The translations under genes and the position numbers were made by a program. The notes beneath the pieces are model-generated. The model worked only from the letters and a program-made list of their open reading frames with translations, searched no databases and was not told the DNA's origin. This document shows positions 11,099 through 23,369 of a stretch of DNA of 64,000 nt, in pieces (position 1 is the stretch's first letter; each line of letters starts with the position of its first letter). Source of the stretch: Polytrichum commune (lineage: Eukaryota > Streptophyta > Polytrichopsida > Polytrichales > Polytrichaceae); NCBI GenBank assembly GCA_950295325.1, contig OX485807.1, forward strand, positions 28,865,666-28,929,665. The letters run 5' to 3'.

Positions 11099-11700
11099 TA
11101 GCTATAAAACAAATCGGTACAGTGCCGTTGGGACTGAATACCTAAGCCCCCTCAATTGTGGTGAAAATGGCAATACCTGTCCTATAAGTCCATGTTGCTA
11201 CTACAGTTAAGCATACGTTGAAGTCTTTAGTTCTAGAGCCACTTCACAACACCCATAAGAACAAGTGTAAATCAGTTCAGTTGAGAATTTTGTGGCTATT
11301 AAATTTGATGCGCCATGTTAATTAGAGTGGTCTTTGTGACTACTCATGTAGCACCAAGTGTTAACTGACACCCTCTCTAGTTGCCACCCAGTGATTGCAT
11401 GACAAATGTTGGTCGATGATAAAATTATTAAAAAAATTATTTAAAAAAAAATAGAGTGTTTCTTAGATTACCAAGCCAAAACTTAGCTATAAATCAAGTC
11501 AGTGCAGTGCCATTGGGACTGAATACCTAAACCCGGCCCTATAAACCCCCGAAAATGGGGGGAGAATGGCAACGTCTGTCCTATAAGTCCCTGCTGCTAT
11601 TACAGTTCATAAGCACACATTGTTGTCTTTAGTTCTAGAACCACTTCACAACACCCATAAGCACAAGTATGACTTAGTTTAATTGAGAATATTTTTGGGA
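11099..11700 (+). repeat. Diverged direct duplication (~200 bp, two copies)
   Basis: Copies at about 11099-11297 and 11483-11697 share AGCTATAAA, then TTGGGACTGAATACCTAA, TGTCCTATAAGTCC, TCTTTAGTTCTAGA and CCACTTCACAACACCCATAA in the same order. A spacer of about 185 bp separates them. No coding signal is visible. It could be two insertions of one repeat or a local duplication. Confidence 0.85.
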
Positions 11701-12120
11701 ATTTGGGGAGGGGGACTCAAATACATCACTGTGAGTATCTATTATATGTATGATCGTGGTGGGATATTTTGAAACAGAAAATATAGAATCAAGAAAGCTG
11801 AATAAATATGCCATTCTAATAATTGATAAAAAATCTGTTCTCATGGCACACTTTTGATCATGCCTCTTTAATTGCTGGTCACCATCAGAAAGAGCAGGAA
11901 ACACCTACCTAGGAACGAGGCTGATCCCTAAATCAAGTGCACATGGTGTGGTGTTGGGGTCCAGTGGGCTCTTTTTACTTTGACATGTGAAACCACCAGT
12001 TGGAACAAGGAGCTGTGGCATAGTGTGCATTCTAAATGTGTTAAACTGGAAGGGATCAAACCACCGGGAGTTGGTTGCTGCCAACCTACTCTTAAGACGA
12101 GTCGGACTCACTGGATAACT

Positions 12121-13063
12121 GGGGGGGAGACTGAAGTTAAGATGTTAGCTTGCTAGATTCCCCCTCCACCACCGCTGCTTTTTGTGTCTCTCTGCTTCTC
12201 TCTCTGTCTTCTCAGGAGTCAGACTCAGGAGCTCTCCTCTCCCTTGATCTCTCTCCGGCGCCCGCCTTCCACCTTCACTGCTGCGTCGTTCTTCATGCCT
12301 GGCTTCGCTGACAAGCTTTGTATGGGAGCCGAGGCTGCCGAGCAGGCGGACCAGAGACTCGATTGACCAGGGGGAGGATAGGTTGATTACAGGTGCAGTG
12401 GAGATCAGGTTTCCGTTGCTGGGGCACAAATTGACAGGAGCGGATATACTGGCAGGTGGTGGTGGTGGTGGGGACTGGGTAAGCTAGCGCATGAGTCTGC
12501 ACCCCTCACAAGAGGAGGGAGAGAGACAGACAGACAGACAGACAGAGATCGATTGAGAGTAGGTTAATTACTGGAGAGTCGACAATCTTCGTATTGGAGT
12601 TGTATGAATTAGGAGGGTATGATTATTAATAGGTGCGGGTCATTCAGGGTGTATTTAAAACTGCATAGTAAAAGGACAATACGGAGATCAACCAAGGGTA
12701 GGGTAGGTTATTTCCCGGGTAATCACAATCTTTGCATTACAATGGCATAATCTAATAGGTGCATGGCATTGGGTAGCTTATGAGATTGCATACTAAGAAG
12801 ACGAGATTGGGTAGAGTGGAGGAGTTGTGGAAGGATTACAATCATTGCTATGCTTGTAGTGACCATAATTGACGGCATATGAAACTTTAGTAGTTTGGAG
12901 GGCACTTGGTGATCACATGAGATTGTATGCTAGTTGGAGAGAAATTGGTTGAGGAATAGGAGGGTCTAAATTGAAAATTCGACAATCTGTGTTTTATAGT
13001 TATAGTTACACGAGGGACAACGTTATTGGGTTCAAGATAGTCGGTTTTTCATTCGTAGTTGCA
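12121..13063 (+). promoter_or_regulatory. Leader/promoter region of WRI1-like gene
   Basis: A CT-rich stretch (about 12160-12260) resembles a plant 5' leader. It is followed by a (CAGA)n run at about 12524-12545. From about 12547 to 13030 come four degenerate copies of a ~130-bp unit with the shared words ATCACAATCTT, TAATAGGTGC and ATGAGATTGCATACTA. In the frame of the next exon a TGA at 12950 precedes the ATG at 13064. The transcription start was not located. Confidence 0.5.
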
Positions 13064-16000
13064 ATGGTGCCAAAAATAATCAAGCAAGAGGCAGAATCAG
13101 ATGTAGTATCATCAGAATTGAATTCCCACGTCTTCAACGTTACAACTCATGTTCAAAAAAACAAAAGAACTCCCAGGGCACGTCCTGCTAGATATACCAT
13201 GCAGGCGGATAAAAAGTCGTCTAGCAATAGCTTGCAGACGAAGAGGAGTTCATCATTTCGGGGAGTGACAAGGTACTAAATAACAAAACACTATATTTCT
13301 TTCACACCATGCCACCACAAAGAACGACATTGGCCATATCGTTTGCATATCGCAAATCTTTAAATTTGCGTTAAAAGCTTAAATAGTTTTTGGTAATAAA
13401 TAGATATTTGGATTTAGTGTAAACCACATCTTGATTATATTTATAATCATGTAAATTGTTTGAGATAGTTTGTAGTGTGCAAACAACATTAATAATCAAA
13501 CTTCTATTGCCTTTAATAATTAATCAATCTGCAAACACTACTCACACTATTGTCTACAATCAATTGTAGGTATCATATACACAAGATTCCATTTAAAATG
13601 TAAGTGTATATGTGAGAGACTTCTTATTATATAAATAAAGTTAAAGTTAAAGTTAAAGTTGATCATCTATATAGACATTTGAGAATCTAAACATATATAT
13701 ACATAATATATTAAAATATATATAAATTTTAATTTACATATTTTAACACACTAACTCTAAAATTCAAGAACCTTGAATATCAATATGTGCACGTTTCTGG
13801 AATCAGGCACAGGTGGACTGGACGTTTCGAAGCACATCTTTGGGACAAAAGTAGTTGGAATGACAAGCAACGCAAAAAGGGGAGGCAAGGTGCATTACTT
13901 GATTAGTGTTATTCAAATGTCATGTGAAATTGCCAAAAAAAAAAATTAAAGTTAGAATGAAAAATAATAGTGATTTGCAATTGATTTTAATCTTTAATCA
14001 AAAATGCTAATTGCATGTTGTTGTGCAACACTTCAACAGTTTACCTTGGTGCTTATGATGAAGAAGAGGCTGCGGCACGTGCGTATGACTTGGCTGCTTT
14101 GAAGTATTGGGGTCCAGGGACTCTAATCAATTTCAAGGTACAAATCTCATAATACACAATACATCTACTTTTACAATTGTATGGAATATTTTTTAAATAG
14201 AACATATTTGTTCAAGATATATTGTCTTTAACTATAGATTGTTTATAATGTCATCGCAGCTTGATGAATACACACAGCAACTCAAGGAGATGGAAAATAT
14301 TTCAAGAGAGGAATATTTGGCTACTCTTCGGAGGTAATACACTTGAAAGTAGATATATAGTAATTTTTTTATTGCTTTGTACTCATGAGGATTCATATTA
14401 TTAAGTTTAATTATGAAATGTGTGGTTGTCTTGTACTGCAAAATGTGTAGATAATAGTGTATGTTCCAAATAAGTTATTTCAAGTTTATTTTGGATCATG
14501 ATGTTAATCTTTATGAAGTTTTTCTCAACCTTGACATATTTGTGCAGGAATAGCAGTGGTTTTTCAAGAGGAGTATCCAAATATAGGGGAGTCGCTAGGT
14601 AATGATCATATCTCTAGTTGTTTATTTTGAAATAACCCATAGTACACGACTTGAATATTCAAGGTATTTTTTCATGTTGAACTTCCTGTAGACAAAATCT
14701 TAAATTTTTTTTAATGAAAGTGAGTTTTATTCATTGATCACATGTTGAAAACACAAGGTATTCCTATAGCTATTATATGCAAAATGTTTGACTTTTTGTT
14801 TAGATTATTGATAATGAATCTAATTTACATAAGAACTTTACTAAAATTTTGATATTGTATTTTGTGTAAAGCGTGTGTCAAGTTCAGATAAGTTTTTAAG
14901 TAATACAAATAAATAACTTGCAGACATCACCACAATGGACGTTGGGAAGCCCGAATCGGTCGAGTCTATGGCAACAAATATCTCTATCTTGGCACTTATG
15001 GTAAGCTCATTTTGAAATTAAAATAAGTCGTTATAGTTGTGTAAAGTAAGTAGCCTTTGTATTGAATTAGAGCTTGTGAAATTCATAACAATAATTGGAT
15101 TCACGTTGCTACAAAATTGTTGAAGCCAATTGCCTCAACCTAAAGTTAAATGTGTTTGCAGGTACTCAAGAAGAGGCAGCAGAAGCTTATGACAAGGCGG
15201 CAATTGAATATCGTGGGGCATCTGCTGTTACAAACTTTGACTTGACTCGTTACACCGAGTGCGTATTCTCTTACAAGCCAAAATTCCTTATTCAAAAATT
15301 TATTTAATAGATTATTTTTTATTTTAATTCATCACATTCATCATTGATTTATTCATAACATTGCTAAGAGAAAGCTTAATATCGTTCAAGACAAAGTTAC
15401 AATAGCTTATACATATGAAGTTGGGAGCACATAGATAATTTCGGCAAGAAAAAAACTTTTGGACTTAAGAACGTTAATAAGTGGATTGCAATAATATGTT
15501 CAATCCTACAATATGGCTCTTGATTCCTTGGGATGAGGGCTCATTCATCAAATAATTAAACAATGTGATGTTGTTATTTGCAGGCACATTTTGGCCATTC
15601 AGCGAAAATCAAAGTACATGCTCCAAGCAAATCAAGGAGGCCACCTACCATTGGCCACGAGTCCTTGTATTAATAGTAAACCCCTCACAAAATTGAGTCA
15701 CAAAACAATTGAAACAACACCTAGGAGGAGTGAAACTACCTGTACATTTGCAGCATCCCCTGTATTGGACAAGGGCTTCACACACCCTTCTTCTAAGCAA
15801 TCCAAGCATGACAAATGGGAGAGGCGAGGAGAGTGTGTAGCTCCTTTTGCAAAGACAATCAATATGGGAGCTGACTTTACATTGGACGATTTCTCACAGT
15901 TGACCAAAACAACCGGCTCCACAACTGTCAATTCGGTGTTGGTCAAAGAAGAAGGGCCCATGAAACCAAATGACCCTACCACCAAAACTTATATTGATCC

Positions 16001-16187
16001 AACTTCATCCTACTTGAATCCTCCAATAGATTCAGGGTTGTTGGAAGATGATTTCCAGCTTTTTGCAGAGTATTTTCCAGATGCAATGCAAGGAATGGGT
16101 CAAGACCATGACGATTTTCTTGACGTGCATGGATTCAACAATCTCTCATCACCAACACACGAATTTTCCATGAATGCATATTCATGA
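13064..16187 (+). CDS. WRI: WRINKLED1-like AP2 transcription factor
   Basis: Nuclear DNA-binding protein with two AP2 domains, of the WRI1/AINTEGUMENTA-like group. WRI1 in seed plants activates glycolysis and fatty acid synthesis genes; that role is assumed here from family. Exons: 13064-13272, 13807-13889, 14040-14137, 14260-14333, 14548-14598, 14924-15000, 15162-15258, 15584-16187. They total 1293 nt (430 codons plus TGA), all GT-AG, every junction in phase. AP2-1 covers about residues 64-130 ([38 protein letters not shown]). The linker [10 protein letters not shown] matches WRI1 closely. AP2-2 covers about 167-229 ([41 protein letters not shown]). The N terminus is Lys/Ser-rich. The C terminus holds acidic, Phe-rich stretches ([14 protein letters not shown]), likely the activation region. 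The VYL motif, encoded by its own 9-nt exon in Arabidopsis WRI1, is here joined to the following exon. The 13064 ATG is the first after an upstream stop. Confidence 0.95.
13640..13662 (+). repeat. Short (AAAGTT)n repeat in WRI intron 1
   Basis: About four copies of AAAGTT in tandem inside the first intron of the WRI1-like gene. A simple microsatellite with no evident function. Confidence 0.85.
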
Positions 16188-17448
16188 TAACAATTGACAT
16201 CACAATTGGCAGTGGATGAAAGGTTTCACAAGGTACACATCATACATTTATGTTTTGTCATTGGAAATATTTCGTGGTTTAAAACACCTGAAATTCATGA
16301 AGGCCAGCAAAACATTTTCAAACCCATATTTTGGAGACACAAAAGTAAGTGAGGTTTGGTTGACAGACTCACTATTATGGAGTTGGTGTATACCAATTGA
16401 CGATATTTGAGGACATGTTTCTAGCTTCAGGAGCCAAAGCTCATAATAAGTAGGCAAGATTGCCAACAAATGGTTATACATATTACAATATTGTAAGGTA
16501 TATTTTCTTATTTATTTATGTTTACCTGTTTTTTTTGCACATCCGAAGTACATATTTGAGGATCAGCATGGTGCAATTTGAAATTTTGAAATTTGAAACA
16601 GCTCCTCCTAACGGTGTTGCAATAATAATTTCATATCTGTTCCTCAAGATTGAAGCATTTTGAATTTCCAGTAGTATCTTATTTCATGCTAGTCTGGCTC
16701 AAAGCATAGGCAACTTTGAGAGGGGAAGTCACTGGAGCTTAGGAGGCAGTAATACTATTTCGAACTTAGAGATGGCTTGCTGTTAAATTTATCATTCTGG
16801 TTTTCAAGATCATGCCTTGTGTATCTATTGACCTTTTACAACTACATGGAAATTATCTGATGGTCAATGAACATGAAAACTTTCACAAAGTTGGTGATGC
16901 TCTGATTCAATATTTCTTTATGGCCAGGATTGAAGACACTCTGACTTACATCAAGCCTAGCTTTTGCTCCCATGTGATTGGTTTATAACAAAGTCTCACC
17001 AACAATCTATATTGGTTATGGACTTCATCATCTGAGCCCTTTACAAAGTATCTAAATTTGCACTCAGGGTTTTCGTTTTTCACCCTATAAATCAATTAGT
17101 TTCCTCTCTTATAAGCATTTCGCCACAGATACGCAGTATTAATAGAGACCATGTAGAATCTGGATTGTGTATATGACCGTATATTGAGACCCTGCGTCCT
17201 CTAAAATTGAAGTTGTTTAGAAAGTTGAGACAGAGACCTTCCATAAGTCTTGGTCCAGTCAGGATCTCACATGTGGTAGTGGTTGTGCCCCAAAGGCCAA
17301 AAACATAACCCTTTTCTCCTCACTTCATCCACCCTCGTTCCTCTATGCATCACACCCTTAATGTTCTTTCTTTTCACGCAGTGGATGTGTGTTGGTGTTC
17401 AGTTCTCAAGATGCTTGTGTCGTGCAATGCAATTTTTTCCTGTAGAAA
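16188..17448. other. 3' region of WRI gene and gene-free DNA
   Basis: Follows the WRI stop codon and probably starts with its 3' UTR. Short open frames (16216-16410, 16460-16663, 17283-17537) have no domain resemblance. Confidence 0.5.
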
Positions 17449-17867
17449 TTAGTGAGACAAGGGGGATCGTTATTGTACTTGCAGGATTTCAGGTTGGAAG
17501 TGTGGCTGTGAACACAGGTGCATGTTGCCAGATTTGACATCATACTCAATGCAAGACATCTGCTACACCCATCACACTTTTATATTTTAATACATTAATT
17601 TTCTGCATTGTTGGGTTTTCTTTAGTGCTCTCAATATAGTAGTGGTTGCTGACAAGTGAGACACAAGGGAGATCGTTGTTGTACTTGCAGGATTTGAGGA
17701 TGGAAATTAGTGGTTGTGAACGCAGCTGCATGTTTCTACATCTAACATCATACTCCATGCAGGGCTTCTGCTACACTCACCACACTTGTGTATCTAGACA
17801 CAATACTTTCCTGTATTGCTGGGTATTCTTTAGTGTTCTCATTATAGTAGTGGATGTGGACATATAA
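17449..17867 (+). repeat. Tandem duplication, two ~205-bp copies
   Basis: Units at about 17449-17653 and 17654-17867 share TAGTGAGACAAGGG-like starts, TTGTACTTGCAGGATTT, ACATCATACTC and TTCTTTAGTG in order. They lie head to tail with no spacer. The copies have drifted and neither is open throughout. Confidence 0.85.
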
Positions 17868-19093
17868 ATTTGTGGTTCATACTTCATCCATACAGATTTA
17901 TTGGTAAAATTAGATATGGGGTTTCAATGTGCATTTGGTTCACAAAGGGACGAGAAGTAACAAGCAATTAAAGAGCCACTGAAATGCTCATTGACCACAA
18001 GCACAAACATCCATGATTTAGGGTTTCAGCACATACTGAAGGAGTGGTGTTCTGATCAGAGTTGTGCATACTCTATTCAGCACTTAGGTTCATGTTTTGA
18101 CTCTCATGATCCCGGTCCTCACTCCAGGTAATGTATAAGACCACGAGGACAACAAAATGCAAGAAAGGGCTCGCTTGGCAAATTAAAGCAAGCCAACAAA
18201 GAAAACATATTACATGCCAGGAAATCGTACTTACAGAATCACATGGCCTTTCAAAAATAGTTGTGCAGAGCATGTTTTAGAGCGACACAAGAAAGTGAAG
18301 TTACTAAATACACCAGAGACTAGAAGGGGTGGATTTACAAATTCTGAACTAGTCACCAAGAAATTACCATGAAGAGTATAATATGAACAATTTCAACGAG
18401 AGTCAAAAATCATGGTATGGAATTTGTCTGGCGAATTTGGATACGATTGTTAGATGGGATTTGAAAGTACATTCAATGAGTTTGACACTAATGACGTTGC
18501 ATTCCAAAATAAATCACACTTCATGATAGAAAATTGTACCAGGCCGTGAACATCAGCAGAGGGTGCATATTTGACTTTCCAGGACGTAACCTACCATAGT
18601 GCCCTAAGTCCCATCAGTTGCACCAACACCTGGCAATGGCTTTTCTGTGTGACCAATCTGTTAAGGCATGTTCCATGCCGGTGTCCCTTAGAATCAGGAA
18701 AGCCACTAAGAATGATATGCGTCCATAAGACACCTGCATAGAAGAGTGCACAAGTTTAGCTTTTTTACTTGGGAGTACCTATTATGTGGTTCAAATTAAT
18801 TACAAGAGTCTATGTCATAGGATATTATGCCAGTGGCACACAATTGCTTAGAAAACAATATATAACCTCCACTCAATTATTAATTATTGCCAACCCACAC
18901 TTATAGGCGTAATACAAGTTGACAAAGATGTAAGAAAGATGCACTGGACATTGCCAATGAGAAACATGAACTTAGACACAAGATTATATAAGTTGCACAA
19001 AATTAGCTCAAGTCCTATAGATCTGAGACGACTTACTTGTCAACTGAATTCAGTAAGTTGGCTTTGATCCAACTTTACATGCAGTTTTCCATA
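17868..19093. other. Gene-free stretch; distal part likely IMP1 3' UTR
   Basis: No coding region was recognised. The part near 19093 lies directly downstream of the minus-strand IMP1 stop codon and probably holds its 3' UTR. Confidence 0.5.
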
Positions 19094-21243
19094 TCAGGGC
19101 AGTTGATTCACAACAGGACCCCATCCTTCTGGTGGCCATATCTGTGAAGTAAATCCATCCAGAGCCTTTCAATCAGGACATTACACAAACATAGCATGAA
19201 AATTCTTCCTAACGAGGAGCAACATCAAAAAACTTGTACGATTTAAGATTCAAGACAACAATACGGATTCTAACTACAAGTGCCTACAAACTCGCCAATG
19301 TCCTTTCCAAGTATGCACTTGAATACATGAAATTTCACTCATAGTAAAGACAAACATTTATTAGTCATCGTGTAGAGTGAATTGTATACTTAAATGTACA
19401 GTAACTGCTATATATCATGATTCTCAGGAAGTTTCAAGTTTGCTTACTCTGTAGAACACTTTGCCTTGGATAAGGGCATAAGGCACAGGACCATAATGTC
19501 TGGAGTCTGTTGAGTTATGAGTATTGTCTCCCTGCAGCCACACATGCCCTTTTGGTACCTGCAGCACAAGGTAAACCAAAACTAAGTCCTAACCAAGAAC
19601 ATATGCCACAATTGGTTTTGTCCAGCATGAATGAACAATATCACAATTGACTTCTCCATGAATACACAAGCTTCTATCAAGGATGGTCTGAAGTAAAATC
19701 TGAAAACAAACTCAAGGACTTTCAAAACACATACAAAAAGGAATAAAAATAACTAATGGAGGACCTATCAGTCACTGCCTCCACTTGCATTACTACAGCT
19801 AATTACATGCGATAAGGTAGTTTCCGGCTTGAATTTGGACGACTTCAAGTAACAATTATTCATGAACAATTACAATGATCACACTCTATAATAAAGTAGT
19901 GCATTACAAGTTCATATTCCAACAGGTTGTGAGAAGCTGGTCCTCACAATATAATGCAACACATTCAACAAAGATGACATAATGGGGACAACCACATAAG
20001 GTTCCAAATCTTTGCCCCTGCCTTCCCTTTCATTCTCACACTTCTATGATGCTGGTAATGGGTGGCAAATTCTCGGCCTAAATTAAAGCAACTCACATTA
20101 GTAGAGTTGGGCAACATTTCCTGAAATTTTTTACTAGGCATCAATGAATGGGGTTCATTATTGTGAGCTTGGTGAAGGTTCTCTACTTATCAAGCACCTT
20201 GGAAATTTGAGTGTCACTTATTATGAAATCAAAAGCTTGTGACTGTGAATGCAGTATTACATTTCTAATCTGAGTTTTGAATTGTTGTACTTCAAACAAG
20301 AGCAGAATGTCAGGAGATATGTGTCCATATGACAAACATTGCAGCATTAAGGCGAACATCCAATACTACCGGATGCTACTTGGCAGTGCAGTACATCTTA
20401 ACGTATAAGGTGATTTAGAACCATGATTTAGATTCAAGAGGAAAATTGTAGAGCAAGCCGCAAGAAACAGAGAGGCCCATCATCTTCTTCAAAAAGAATG
20501 TAGGGACAGTTTGCCAATCGTCGTAGGTCACACCGAGTGTCTTGTTTAATAAAAACACTTTTATAAAAGCCTCCCAGAGTCTCTCGTAAAACCTAGAAAT
20601 CCAAAGCTTTGTGAGATACCCTTCCGAATAGTACAGCAGACATCTAGAAGCTTAGAAAGCAGCGGAAGCAACACGCACCACAACTTGACGGATATGGCCT
20701 CTGCTTGAAGTGGGAAGGACAGTGACAGAGTCCCCTTCTAATCCCAGCACTCTCTTGCACACCACCAGCCGAGGGTTTGCTGGAGATCGAGCCATGACCA
20801 CATCACCTGGCTTAATTTTCTCAAACCGAGAGGATAAATGCTCCAATAGCAAAATGTCTCCCGATAAGTTGAAAGTTGGAAGCATGCTTGGCCCTAAACA
20901 CTGCCAATCACAAACCACCAGAAATGCGACATCAAAATCAACATCCAAGCATCCTTCGTGTACCCTACTGATTAGTCATCATGATTCGTATTGACAACGA
21001 GCAAAGCACGAACAAATGTAACAAGATCAAGTTTGCTAATCACGTCACGTCAAATTTCCAACTCCCGTAATACTCTTTTGAAAACATACATAAAACATAG
21101 CCCAAGAATTTCAATATTGATTCAAATAGCCATACCTGATGAACTTCGGCGACATGGTTGGAGAAGACATTGAGAAAACATATGAATTGCGTGAAGACGA
21201 CGGACCTCTCAAACGCTTCCTGTAACAATGCCCTCCAAGACAT
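19094..21243 (-). CDS. IMP1: Mitochondrial inner membrane protease subunit 1
   Basis: Type I signal-peptidase-family serine protease (S26) of the mitochondrial inner membrane. IMP1 removes sorting signals from proteins released to the intermembrane space. Exons, 5' to 3': 21243-21136, 20900-20679, 19558-19448, 19141-19094. They total 489 nt, giving 162 residues, close to the usual length; all junctions are phase 0 and GT-AG. The N-terminal hydrophobic stretch (about residues 14-32) fits the single membrane anchor. The catalytic serine is Ser41 in GPSMLPT and the catalytic lysine is Lys85 in [12 protein letters not shown]. The conserved C-terminal box [12 protein letters not shown] followed by [18 protein letters not shown] is complete, and the protein ends soon after WPPEGWGP. 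The ATG at 21243 opens a family-like N terminus. No break was seen, so it is likely functional. Confidence 0.95.
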
Positions 21244-21577
21244 ATCTGCCCCTTCCCCCTACAGCCTAATTCCTTAGTGCGAGCAGGTGGCGCAACTCAC
21301 ACTGAACATAGATCAAACATTGTAATCTCTTCCCGGAATGGCCCTCACATCGAAATCTGCCGCGCAAGCACATGCCAATCGAACACCTACAGTGCACTCA
21401 TGGATAAAAATTCATGTTATTCAGGAATTGCAAACGTGATAATTCCTTGAGAGCAGAAACCCTGAAATGCCTTGCCCTCCAGACTGGTAAGAAACCCTAA
21501 TCCGTGCCCTAAGTGACCTGTAAGGAAGGGGACTTATCGACAAGGGGAACAACAACAATGTGAACGGAGATAAATTA
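21244..21577. promoter_or_regulatory. IMP1: Upstream region of IMP1
   Basis: About 330 bp upstream of the IMP1 start on the minus strand, less AT-rich than its surroundings. It must contain the leader and probably the promoter, but no specific motif could be assigned. Confidence 0.35.
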
Positions 21578-21640
21578 TTAGGGCCACTCTACACTACGGC
21601 CAAGGGCCATGACCATGATATTGTTAGTTGAAACTTATCC
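21578..21640. mobile_element. Solo end of a Harbinger-like element
   Basis: TTA followed by GGGCCACTCTACACTACGG and then GGCCAAGGGCCATG. This matches both the terminal pattern of the MITE at 8264 and the subterminal words of the Harbinger element at 37717. No matching right end was found downstream, so this is a truncated copy or one with a diverged partner end. Confidence 0.45.
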
Positions 21641-23369
21641 AAAGGCCGTACCATGGGAAATTGAGATTGGATCTTGTGTGGTCACGGACTTTCCTAACCG
21701 AATGCTATTTCATTGCCATCTTATTCGTGTGGGTTATAATAAGTTATAATAAATCAAGAACATTTGAAAGCTTTTCAAGTATCGAGCCTTCTTACTTTTT
21801 TTTTGACCTACATCTTTGAATAGGTTGATGCAAATCTAGATGACCATGAAACGTTGTTCATTATATGTCATATATGATTCTATGTAAGTTTGTTCACCAT
21901 TCAAACTTCCATGGTCCCTTGAGCCTTCAAACTATGGTGCATTTAAGTAAAGTGGGATGGTCTCAACCAATGACAAGTTTTAGATTTCAACAGTCATGGG
22001 GCCTCAAACTCTACTACAAAGTAGTAATATTGACAAGAAGATCGACAATGTGCACCAAGGTAACTTACAACCTCCTTGTCAATGTTGTTTGTTACCCATG
22101 ATAAGGGTTCCCAATGTTGACTATTTAATTATTATTTGTATTACAAAATATATAGGGCTACTAATAGAACAAGTATATATATATATATATGATTTGATGT
22201 TTCGTTTAATTTTGTGAACCACGACGAGGAAGTGTCACTTGCAGGTTGTGAACTCAAACCGACATATGGATTTTGCTTTTGGCAAACAAGGGAAATGGCT
22301 TCTAAGTAGTCACCATATTTGAGGATTTTTCGTTTGATACCATTCATGCCTAAACACACCATTCAAGAATCTTCATACCTATGAAAGATATCACTGTATG
22401 AATGGGGTAAGAATATGATACAAATAGGGGCTAGGAAAAGATAAGGTTGCAATCTAAAATGGTACGGACATACATAATGAATCGGATATACAAAGATCAT
22501 GTCATTTTATGATAGCCACCAAATTTGTCAAAATATGATTGTACCACAATTTTGTTATGGTCGGGAAGAGTCATCCTCAATTCTTTGATACAATTATATG
22601 TGAGAAGTGTATGAGAAAATAAAAATAGATAGATAGATAGATAGATGTGTGTGTGTGAGTGATTTTAAGAACTTCACAAATTTAGACAAAGTCATACTAT
22701 ATTAACAAACCATAATAAAGAAATTTAATTCTAGAGTATTACGACCTATTGATTTGATGTTGATTCTATTAAAACACACTCTTATTTCGTGGTGGGTGCA
22801 CATCAAAATATATAACCCCAAAATTTCCCACATGAAGTGATCTTATTGGTCATCAACAAAAGATTGGACTCAAACAAATTCAAAACATAGTTCAAATCAA
22901 AAGAAATGATTCTCCTAGTACTTGGAAGTTTGGAAACAAATCTTTGAGCTTGGGTCCGTGAATTGAGACCAAGAGTTAAGTCTCGGTCTTGGACCGGAGT
23001 TCAACAATATGGATGTGATCAATGACTTTGCGGAAAACAACATGAATGATAAGGGACAAGCATAGAGGAATTGAGTTGACCCTTTATCATAATTTATATG
23101 GTTGGTGTTGAGGTGTGGATAAGGTGCAAGTTGCAAGGTGGAGAAATCTTGGGGAGTACTTATCTAGAACAGAAGGAGACAAAATGAAGCAATGGAGATT
23201 TATGGTGGTTTTTTTGTGTTATTACTTTGAAAATTGTACATGGAACTCTAGACCTTGAGTGTAGAGAATGGGTGTGATATTTGACTTCATGTTCACAATA
23301 ATTTCACAAATAATGTGGTACATCCCAATGTAATTTTGATGCTACTCTAGGGTCCTGATTTCACCTTGC
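21641..23369. other. Gene-free stretch
   Basis: AT-rich DNA between the IMP1 promoter side and the 3' end of the BDP1 gene. It includes a compound microsatellite (GATA)n(GT)n at about 22627-22661 and a short (TA)n at about 22173-22190. Open frames here are short and unrecognised. Confidence 0.5.
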
